A DNA stretch of 8,986 bases from an uncultured Bacilli bacterium (GTDB lineage Bacteria > Bacillota_I > Bacilli_A > RF39 > UBA660). The stretch's first letter is position 1. Each line of letters begins with the position of its first letter. The notes under the pieces were generated by a model. That model was not told the origin of the DNA. It worked only from the letters and a program-made list of their open reading frames with translations, and did not search any database. The stretch is taken from contig CALVVP010000027.1 in the NCBI GenBank assembly GCA_944363895.1, forward strand, positions 1 to 8,986, written 5' to 3'. Of the stretch, positions 1 through 5,795 are shown in pieces. The position numbers and the translations under genes are program-made.

Positions 1-463
1 CGACATAAGAGTCGACATATATATTATATATTTTGAAAAAATCGGTAACTGGTTGCTTACTTTCTAAATCACACAATCCTAATACTTCTTTTTCTTTTAT
101 CTTACTATTGAAATTTATATTTATTTGGATAGTCTTTATATTAAGGTCATATATATTTTTACCTTTTTCAGCTTGTGATAACATTATCTTAAATAAATAT
201 AATAAATTTCTAATTTTAGTCAAATTACCGAAATTAGAATTTAATTCAATATTGATATATTCATTTTTTGTTTTAATTAATAAATCTAATTTTTGGATTC
301 GACTATTGATATTGTCTGTTATTAAGTTAGGATTTAAAATCGTTATTTCTTCGATTTCTTTATCGATTGTAAATTCGATTATTCTTTTTAAAATAGTATA
401 AGCTTTTAAAACAACATACATAAAAACAACTTCACTTTTCGCAGTATAATATTTTGAGGTCAT
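1..463 (-). CDS. PD-(D/E)XK (Rpn/PDDEXK_2-like) nuclease-family protein, 3' end cut by window edge
   Basis: An open frame begins at the ATG at 463-461 and runs leftwards without a stop to base 1, giving 154 codons of N-terminal sequence. A strong Shine-Dalgarno AAGGAGG sits 8 bases before the ATG. The layout resembles the PD-(D/E)XK nuclease-family transposase/Rpn group: a helical N-terminus, a segment around I40-N46 (EITILNPNL), then a likely catalytic strand pair with D60 (KLDLLIK) and E73-L74-N75 (INIELN). This is followed by a helix rich in Leu/Tyr (RNLLYLFKIMLSQAEKG) and a strand of the QININF type. Family members are endonucleases or recombination-promoting nucleases, often present in several copies in gut Bacillota. 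Here the third catalytic position is Asn where the family usually has Lys or Gln, so activity is uncertain. The C-terminus is outside the window, so length and intactness cannot be judged. The family call is from pattern recognition only. Confidence 0.65.
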   Translation of the reverse strand, partial: MTSKYYTAKSEVVFMYVVLKAYTILKRIIEFTIDKEIEEITILNPNLITDNINSRIQKLDLLIKTKNEYINIELNSNFGNLTKIRNLLYLFKIMLSQAEKGKNIYDLNIKTIQININFNSKIKEKEVLGLCDLESKQPVTDFFKIYNIYVDSYV

Positions 464-511
464 TTTAAATTCCTCCTTTTTTGTTTAAAATTCTCCTCTA
501 CTAGTTATATA

Positions 512-527
512 GGCGAAAAGTTGGCGA
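512..527. repeat. two GGCGA direct repeats 11 bp apart upstream of the nuclease-family gene
   Basis: GGCGA occurs at 512-516 and again at 523-527, one helical turn apart. This is a GC-rich island in otherwise very AT-rich intergenic DNA. It lies immediately upstream (minus-strand sense) of the sequence TATATAAC at about 504-511, the best -10-like element for the gene starting at 463. No matching -35 is visible. The phasing suggests a possible protein-binding site, but two 5-bp units can easily arise by chance. Confidence 0.2.
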
Positions 528-554
528 TTTCCTTTTTTTTTACCAAAAAAATTT

Positions 555-582
555 AAAAAAAATGCAATTTCTTGCATTTTTT
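555..582 (-). terminator. intrinsic terminator downstream of rnhC
   Basis: The arms 557-567 and 572-582 are perfectly complementary (11 bp, central part TGCAA/TTGCA) with a 4-base loop. On the minus strand the hairpin runs into a stretch of eight T (complement of 555-562). It lies about 70 bases after the rnhC stop codon and before the nuclease-family gene, so it should end the rnhC transcript. The stem is mostly A-T, with only two G-C pairs, so efficiency may be moderate. Confidence 0.7.
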
Positions 583-649
583 AATTAATAGTAAACAAAT
601 TATACATTTTATTGACATATTGTAATTTAATATTAGATTGTAATTTTAG

Positions 650-1594
650 TTATAGTTCTTTTAAATTTTTAATTTTTTCGGTATTTTTAAAATTTAATTT
701 AGCAATATCTTTTAATTTATCAAAGCCATATTTATTGACGATTCTTAATCCTAATTCATCGACTTTATCACTAGCTCCTTTAATTAAAAATACGCCCAAA
801 CTTTCACCCAATTTATCAAATTCTTTTAAAAAGACAAAACGACTAATTAATGATGCACAAGCGACAGCTAAGCATTTATCTTCCGCTTTAGTAATAAAAG
901 TAATATTTTTAACATAATTAGTTCCTTTTAAATAATTATAGTAAACATAAGGATTAGCAAATTGGTCAACCACCACATAATCAGCTTGATATTTATTTAC
1001 CATCTTACTTAATACTTTATTGTGTAAAACAGCTTTTACCTTATTCATATTCATATCATAATTATAGTTTTCATTATATTCTTTATTACTTAAAATAATG
1101 CATTCATAAGGTATTTTTTTAATTATTTTAGGAACGATTTCTAATATTTTATCATCGGTTAATTTTTTAGAATCTTTAACGCCTAACTCTTCTAAAAAAG
1201 GAATATTATCTTTAGATACATAAGTAGCGGCAACAACAATTGGACCAAAATAATCCCCAGTTCCAACTTCGTCAGAACCAATCGTATTAGCATAATAAAT
1301 TTTGGGGTCGATAAATTCTTTAACCTTTTCTTTTTTCTTTTTATCTTCACTATTAGTCATTTCTACTTTTTTCGTCGGGTTTAAATGCCTTTCCATTTCT
1401 TTCCACATATTCGCATCAATATCGGCGCTTCTTCCTTGAAAAACAGCTTTCCCAGAATTATATAAAGTGACGACGGTATCAGCTTCATCAGCTTGAAAAA
1501 TAGCGTAATCAGGAGTCTTTGACCTTTTTTTATCTGCAAAATATTCGATCATTTTTTGTTTGGTATTTTCACTAACTTTTAATGTAATTGTCAT
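650..1594 (-). CDS. rnhC: ribonuclease HIII
   Basis: Type 2 RNase H that cleaves the RNA strand of RNA-DNA hybrids in the cytoplasm (R-loops, primers). The protein is 314 residues, the usual family length. Residues 1 to about 75 form the N-terminal TBP-like substrate-binding domain typical of HIII rather than HII. A Lys-rich linker follows (about 75-95), then the catalytic domain with GSDEVGTGDYFGP (D108, E109), VVVDQFA (D210) and TKAED (E238 as the likely fourth acidic residue), followed by VACASLISR. I chose ATG at 1594 rather than an in-frame GTG at 1603. The GTG is part of the Shine-Dalgarno AGGTG, which is ideally placed for the ATG, and the shorter start also matches the family N-terminus. 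The gene lies 36 bp after the membrane-protein gene on the same strand and has its own candidate extended -10 in that gap. It is followed by a terminator. I see no missing motif. Confidence 0.95.
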   Translation of the reverse strand: MTITLKVSENTKQKMIEYFADKKRSKTPDYAIFQADEADTVVTLYNSGKAVFQGRSADIDANMWKEMERHLNPTKKVEMTNSEDKKKKEKVKEFIDPKIYYANTIGSDEVGTGDYFGPIVVAATYVSKDNIPFLEELGVKDSKKLTDDKILEIVPKIIKKIPYECIILSNKEYNENYNYDMNMNKVKAVLHNKVLSKMVNKYQADYVVVDQFANPYVYYNYLKGTNYVKNITFITKAEDKCLAVACASLISRFVFLKEFDKLGESLGVFLIKGASDKVDELGLRIVNKYGFDKLKDIAKLNFKNTEKIKNLKEL

Positions 1595-1611
1595 AAATTT
1601 CACCTAGATAT

Positions 1612-1620
1612 ATTGTACCA
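1612..1620 (-). promoter_or_regulatory. candidate extended -10 promoter of rnhC
   Basis: The minus strand reads TGG-TACAAT (complement of 1612-1620), an extended -10 (TGn) with five of six -10 bases matching TATAAT. No good -35 hexamer lies 16-18 bases upstream, which is tolerated for TGn promoters. Transcription would start near 1605, leaving a leader of only about 11 bases with the AGGTG ribosome-binding site at its very end. It may add to read-through from the upstream gene. Confidence 0.4.
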
Positions 1621-1630
1621 TATTTTAGTT

Positions 1631-3229
1631 TTAAAAGCTAACTAGAAATAGTTCCAATAACGATTGAAATATCGTTCCTTCTAATTGTTGTTGTAAATTA
1701 GATAAAATATCGTTAATATCTTCTTCTGTTAATTGCTCTATTTCAATATAATCATTAGAATTATTTATAGTTATGTCACTATTTTCATAGATTGTGGCAT
1801 CGTTTAAAATTTCGATACTATAAGGATTATTTTCATTACCGAAAAATAAAGTGATATTTATATTAGCTGTGGTTTGATTTTCATCGATAATTATATTATT
1901 TTGTTTATAACTTAAACCTAAATAATCTTTAGCATTTGGCGTATCAAGATTAAAATTAATACTATTTTCATCAATCTTAAAATTTAAATTTAAAACTTCT
2001 CGATCGTCTTCAAAAAAACTAATATCAGTTATTGCATTTTCTCTTTTACCTTTAACATAATCATCACCAAGATAAATAATAAAGTTTTCTTGATTATTAT
2101 CGAAAGTATAATTAAATATTGTTTTTTCTTCGCTAGCTAAATTATAACCAATAAAATTATCTTTTTTATCGGTATAAATAGTTATTGTCATATTAGTAAA
2201 TTTTAGTTCATCTTTAGCTGAAATAAAACTACCATCACTTTGTAAAGTGTAGATATAGCCATTACTTTTAATGATTAATTCATCAATTTGATCATTATAA
2301 GTTATCTTGACTACTTCAGCATTCCCTAAATTGACCATTTCTGTTACTTCATCGATTGCAACCCCATCACTACAGATATCAAAATAATCAGAATCTAGTA
2401 AAGCTTTCATTGCCGATGTCGCACAATAATTATCGATGCCACTATAAATCATTTGAGCTTCAGACAATCCGACCGTTTCATTAACATAATTTAGCGTTGT
2501 TTCTTCTTTTAAATTATTAATTATATTTTCTTTAGAAGTATTAAATAAATTAGCTAAAATTTCAAGCAAATGGTCATCATTAACTAAATAATCCCTTATT
2601 TTTTCATAAGTTGCTTTATCAATTAAATAGTTATTAGCCATAACATTTATTTCTTGATTAACAATGGTTATTTTTTGTTTATTTTGACTAAAATTATCAT
2701 CGATTAATGAATTATTAAAATATTCTAAAAATTTATCAATTAAATAAAAATAATCATCAAAAGTAACATCAAAAGTAATTTCTAAATTGTCCAAATTCAT
2801 TAATTTAATTGGTCTATTATATAAATCATCAGATTCAAAAAACATTTCATTATTGATTATATATAACATGGTATCGATAATTCTTTTATCATTATTAGCT
2901 AAAGAAACAAATAAATCAAAATAATTGTGATCATATTCCCAAGTGGTATCTAATTTGTAATCATTAAGAACGGTTAATTCTGGAATATCCGTATGAAAAC
3001 TAAAATGATTTTCAAAAGTCATTTTTTCCGCAATTTCTTCTTGTTTAGTTTGTTCACTAATTTCTCTAATTTTATCTTTTAAATTATCGATAGTAGTAGT
3101 AAATATTTCCTTTGCAGTCGTTTGGTTAAAAACAATAATTAAAATAACCGTTATAAAAACAATAATACCAATCAATATAATAATACTTAATGGTTTATTT
3201 TTAGTTTTAACATTTAAATTTTCATTCAT
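1631..3229 (-). CDS. single-pass membrane-anchored extracytoplasmic protein of unknown function
   Basis: I do not recognise this 532-residue protein. It has a short Lys-containing N-tail and one strongly hydrophobic helix at about residues 13-35, with no cleavage site or lipobox that I can see. About 495 residues follow that should lie outside the membrane. The outer part is first acidic and helical (about 40-255). A segment with the only two cysteines follows (C269 and C286, 17 apart, possible disulfide). The rest is a long, Asn/Asp/Ile-rich, probably beta-strand region ending in an acidic helix (EEDINDILSNLQQQL). The Cys segment and following strands faintly resemble the globular part of minor pilins, but this is weak. 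The start is the ATG at 3229, preceded by TAGGAG at a 7-base spacing. A longer reading to 3370 would cross the promoter region and run into parE. It is divergent from parE and upstream of rnhC. Confidence 0.85.
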   Translation of the reverse strand: MNENLNVKTKNKPLSIIILIGIIVFITVILIIVFNQTTAKEIFTTTIDNLKDKIREISEQTKQEEIAEKMTFENHFSFHTDIPELTVLNDYKLDTTWEYDHNYFDLFVSLANNDKRIIDTMLYIINNEMFFESDDLYNRPIKLMNLDNLEITFDVTFDDYFYLIDKFLEYFNNSLIDDNFSQNKQKITIVNQEINVMANNYLIDKATYEKIRDYLVNDDHLLEILANLFNTSKENIINNLKEETTLNYVNETVGLSEAQMIYSGIDNYCATSAMKALLDSDYFDICSDGVAIDEVTEMVNLGNAEVVKITYNDQIDELIIKSNGYIYTLQSDGSFISAKDELKFTNMTITIYTDKKDNFIGYNLASEEKTIFNYTFDNNQENFIIYLGDDYVKGKRENAITDISFFEDDREVLNLNFKIDENSINFNLDTPNAKDYLGLSYKQNNIIIDENQTTANINITLFFGNENNPYSIEILNDATIYENSDITINNSNDYIEIEQLTEEDINDILSNLQQQLEGTIFQSLLELFLVSF

Positions 3230-3251
3230 AAATATGCTCCTATCTTTAATT

Positions 3252-3280
3252 ATCTTAACACAACCACAAGATAAAGTCAA
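3252..3280 (-). promoter_or_regulatory. promoter of the membrane-anchored protein gene (possibly also rnhC)
   Basis: On the minus strand, TTGACT (complement of 3275-3280) is followed by a 17-base spacer and TAAGAT (complement of 3252-3257). A TGT just before the -10 gives an extended -10. The predicted transcript start is near 3245, with a leader of about 16 bases containing TAGGAG before the ATG at 3229. Hexamers, spacing and position all fit a housekeeping sigma factor. Confidence 0.7.
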
Positions 3281-3304
3281 AGTTTTTTGAGTTATAAAGG
3301 AGGC

Positions 3305-3333
3305 TTGAAAAATAAAGAAATTTACGATATAAT
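3305..3333 (+). promoter_or_regulatory. promoter of the parE operon
   Basis: TTGAAA at 3305-3310, a 17-base spacer and a perfect TATAAT at 3328-3333. The usual start point would be about 3339-3341, inside the GAGGTGA ribosome-binding site (3338-3344) of parE, whose ATG is at 3349. The messenger would therefore have an extremely short leader of roughly 8-11 bases. It is divergent from the promoter at 3252-3280, with about 25 bases between the two -35 elements. Confidence 0.8.
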
Positions 3334-3348
3334 GAATGAGGTGATAGT

Positions 3349-5250
3349 ATGGCATACAATGAGAGTTCAATAAAAATATTAGAAGGATTAGAAGCTGTTC
3401 GGAAGCGTCCTGGGATGTATATCGGATCGACCGATAAACGCGGCTTACACCATTTAATTTGGGAAATCGTCGACAATAGTATCGATGAAGTATTAAATGG
3501 TTTTGGTAAAAAAATAAAAATAATCTTACATGCTGATAATTCTGTTAGTGTTGAAGATGAAGGAAGAGGCGTTCCCGTTGGTATGCATGAATCGGGAATG
3601 AGTACCCCAGAGGTTATATACACCGTTTTACATGCAGGCGGGAAATTTGAGAATTCGGGTTATAAAGTATCTGGTGGACTACATGGCGTTGGGGCTTCAG
3701 TTGTCAATGCTTTAAGTAAATGGATGGAAGTAACAATTAAAAGAGATGGCTATACCTATTATATTCGTTTTGAAAATGGGGGAAAAGTAAAAATTCCGTT
3801 AAAAAAATTAGATAAAACTAGTAAAACTGGTACTAAAGTTAGATTTATGCCAGATGATACTATTTTTAATACAACCAATTTTTCTTTTACAACAGTATGT
3901 GAAAGAATGCAGGAATCAGCTTTTTTACTTAAAGGATTAACAGTTGAAGTAATCGATGAACAAGATAATAAACAAGAAGTATTTTGTTATGAAAATGGTT
4001 TAAAATCATTTGTCGAATATTTAAATGATGGCAAAAGTGAATTACATAAAGTGGTTCATTTTAATGGTACTAAAGATGGTATTAATGTCGAAGTCGCTTT
4101 TCAATATACCGATACTTATTCTGAAAATATCATTAGTTTTGCTAATAATGTCAAAACAACTGATGGTGGAACCCATGAAGTTGGTTTCAAAACCGCTTTA
4201 ACCAGAGTATTTAATGATTATGCTAAAGCCAATGGTTATTTAAAGACCAAAGATAAAAATTTAGAAGGAACCGACACTAGAGAAGGATTGACAGCTATTA
4301 TTAGTTTACAAATACCGGAAGCTTTATTACAATTTGAAGGGCAAACTAAATCCAAATTAGGTACACCGCAAGCGCGGCCAATTGTCGAAAGTATCGTCAC
4401 CGAAAAACTACAATTTTTCTTAGAAGAAAATAAAGCTATTGCTACGGAAATATTAAACAAAATGGTTAAAAGTAAAATGGTTAGAGAAGCTGCTCGTAAA
4501 GCCCGTGATGAAGCGAGAAATGGTAAAGGTAAAAATAAAAAAGAGCAAGCTTTATCTGGTAAATTAACGCCAGCCCAAACTAAAAACCCTGATAAAAATG
4601 AGTTATTTTTAGTCGAGGGAGATTCAGCTGGTGGTTCAGCAAAACAAGGTAGAGATCGTAAATTTCAAGCTATTTTACCTTTAAGAGGAAAAGTTTTAAA
4701 CTGTGAAAAAACAAAACTAGAAGAAATATTTAAAAACGAAGAAATCAATACGATTATTCATACTGTTGGTGCGGGTGTCGGTAGCGACTTTGAAATTAAA
4801 GATTGTAATTACGATAAAGTTATTATTATGACCGATGCTGATGATGATGGTGCTCATATTCAAATTTTATTATTGACTTTCTTTTATCGGTATATGAAAC
4901 CATTAATTGAAAATGGTAAATTATATATTGCAATGCCGCCTTTATATAAATTATTTAATGGTAAAACAGTTTATTATGCTTGGACGGATGAAGAAAGAAA
5001 AACAATCCTAGAAAAAAGTAAAATAAAGTTAGAAACCCAACGTTATAAAGGATTGGGGGAAATGAATCCTGACCAATTATGGGAAACAACGATGGATCCT
5101 AATACGCGAAGTTTAGTTAAAGTTGATATCAATGATGTCGCTTTAGCAGAAAAACGAGTTAGTATTTTAATGGGTGATAAAGTTGAACCAAGAAAAGAAT
5201 GGATCGAAGAAAATGTCGATTTTACTTTACAGGATGATTATCAAAAATGA
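3349..5250 (+). CDS. parE: DNA topoisomerase IV subunit B (ATPase subunit)
   Basis: ATP-binding subunit of topoisomerase IV; with ParC it decatenates and relaxes DNA. The 633-residue length is typical. In order it shows the GHKL ATPase domain with E39 (likely catalytic base) and N43 in WEIVDNSIDE, D70 in EDEGRGVP and the glycine loop GGLHGVG (109-115). The transducer domain follows, with K in the QTKSKLG switch-type motif. The TOPRIM domain has EGDSAGG (E423), PLRGKVLN (444-451) and TDADDDGAHI (D496, D498, D500). The DDDGAHI form and pairing with parC favour ParE over GyrB, which normally has DVDG(S/A)HI. The start at 3349 has GAGGTGA 4 bases upstream, and MAYNESSIKILEGLEAVRKRPGMYIG is a normal N-terminus. 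It is the first gene of a tight operon, and its stop overlaps the next start as ATGA. TGA is used as stop. Confidence 0.97.
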   Translation: MAYNESSIKILEGLEAVRKRPGMYIGSTDKRGLHHLIWEIVDNSIDEVLNGFGKKIKIILHADNSVSVEDEGRGVPVGMHESGMSTPEVIYTVLHAGGKFENSGYKVSGGLHGVGASVVNALSKWMEVTIKRDGYTYYIRFENGGKVKIPLKKLDKTSKTGTKVRFMPDDTIFNTTNFSFTTVCERMQESAFLLKGLTVEVIDEQDNKQEVFCYENGLKSFVEYLNDGKSELHKVVHFNGTKDGINVEVAFQYTDTYSENIISFANNVKTTDGGTHEVGFKTALTRVFNDYAKANGYLKTKDKNLEGTDTREGLTAIISLQIPEALLQFEGQTKSKLGTPQARPIVESIVTEKLQFFLEENKAIATEILNKMVKSKMVREAARKARDEARNGKGKNKKEQALSGKLTPAQTKNPDKNELFLVEGDSAGGSAKQGRDRKFQAILPLRGKVLNCEKTKLEEIFKNEEINTIIHTVGAGVGSDFEIKDCNYDKVIIMTDADDDGAHIQILLLTFFYRYMKPLIENGKLYIAMPPLYKLFNGKTVYYAWTDEERKTILEKSKIKLETQRYKGLGEMNPDQLWETTMDPNTRSLVKVDINDVALAEKRVSILMGDKVEPRKEWIEENVDFTLQDDYQK

Positions 5251-5792
5251 ACTATTTAATCTTAAAAAGAATATTGGATATAATTTTAGCTATATTACTA
5301 ATTATTTTAACTTTACCACTTTTAATAATTGTTTTATTAATTACCTTATTTAATCTTGGGCTACCTTTAATTGATATTAGAATACCAAGAGAAGGAAAAA
5401 ATAAAAAACCATTTTATATGTATAAAATAAGAACTAGAATTTATGACCAAGATGGTAATAGTCGCTATAATAAATTAAGTAAATTTATCGATAATACTGG
5501 TTTAAATGAATTACCGCAACTTTTCAATATTTTAAAAGGTGATATGTCTTTTATCGGGCCAAGAGCCTTTATTTGTGGTGAGAAATTACCCGAAGGTGAA
5601 ATAAGTCCGAAACGATATATGGTTAAACCAGGATTAATCAGTTTAGCCCAAGTTTATGGCGGAAGAAAGTTAAGTTATAAAAACACTTTAAAATGTGATA
5701 TCGAATATTATGATCATTTAAGTTTATGGTTTGACAGCAAAATATTTTTTAAATCGTTAAAACCGATTTTAAAAAGAATATTAGGTAGGTGA
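5247..5792 (+). CDS. bacterial sugar transferase (small monotopic phosphoglycosyl transferase fold), divergent catalytic dyad
   Basis: Related to the PglC/WcaJ-type enzymes that move a sugar-phosphate from a nucleotide sugar to a polyprenyl phosphate at the inner membrane face, starting surface glycan synthesis. At 181 residues it is slightly shorter than the minimal members (about 200). It has KRILDI (7-12) and a hydrophobic re-entrant helix at about 9-37 with P24. These are followed by REGKNKKPFYMYKIRTR (48-64), GLNELPQLFNILKGDMSFIGPRA (85-107), VKPGLISLAQV (126-136), GGRKLS (138-143) and D151/Y155/H157 with SLWFD. The family nucleophile-acid pair Asp-Glu is Asn87-Glu88 here. GPRP has become GPRA, RPG has become KPG, and the region between KIRT and the dyad is a few residues shorter than usual. 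It may therefore be inactive, regulatory or altered in chemistry. It sits between parE and parC: its ATG overlaps the parE stop with little Shine-Dalgarno, so translation is probably coupled. The fold is fairly sure; the substrate is unknown. Confidence 0.85.
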   Translation: MNYLILKRILDIILAILLIILTLPLLIIVLLITLFNLGLPLIDIRIPREGKNKKPFYMYKIRTRIYDQDGNSRYNKLSKFIDNTGLNELPQLFNILKGDMSFIGPRAFICGEKLPEGEISPKRYMVKPGLISLAQVYGGRKLSYKNTLKCDIEYYDHLSLWFDSKIFFKSLKPILKRILGR

Positions 5793-5795
5793 ATT

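Noticed and set aside
1..20. CGACAT repeated at 1-6 and 13-18 as an end of a mobile element
   Set aside because: It is a short repeat inside an open coding frame, with no partner inverted repeat in the window.
33..401. Plus-strand open frame of 122 codons
   Set aside because: It is the complement of the nuclease-family gene, which has a strong ribosome-binding site and family-like motifs. The plus-strand frame has no Shine-Dalgarno and no recognisable domain.
599..604. Minus-strand TATAAT between rnhC and its terminator
   Set aside because: No -35 or TGn is present, and a transcript from it would meet the terminator at 582-555 at once. Probably chance.
612..640. TTGACA at 612-617 as a plus-strand promoter reading antisense into rnhC
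   Set aside because: No acceptable -10 lies 16-18 bases downstream. A lone hexamer in AT-rich DNA is not enough.
3291..3310. AAAGGAGG followed by TTG as a tiny plus-strand leader gene before parE
   Set aside because: The spacing to TTG is about one base, and the stretch overlaps the parE -35 element upstream of the predicted transcript start.
3230..3370. Longer start for the membrane-anchored protein, adding 47 residues
   Set aside because: The extension crosses the divergent promoter region and overlaps the parE start. TAGGAG and the membrane anchor fit the ATG at 3229.
3255..3623. Minus-strand open frame over the parE start
   Set aside because: Shadow of parE, whose ATPase motifs are intact in the plus strand. 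Similar shadows at 612-917, 4236-4460, 6404-6745 and 6863-7141 were dropped for the same reason.
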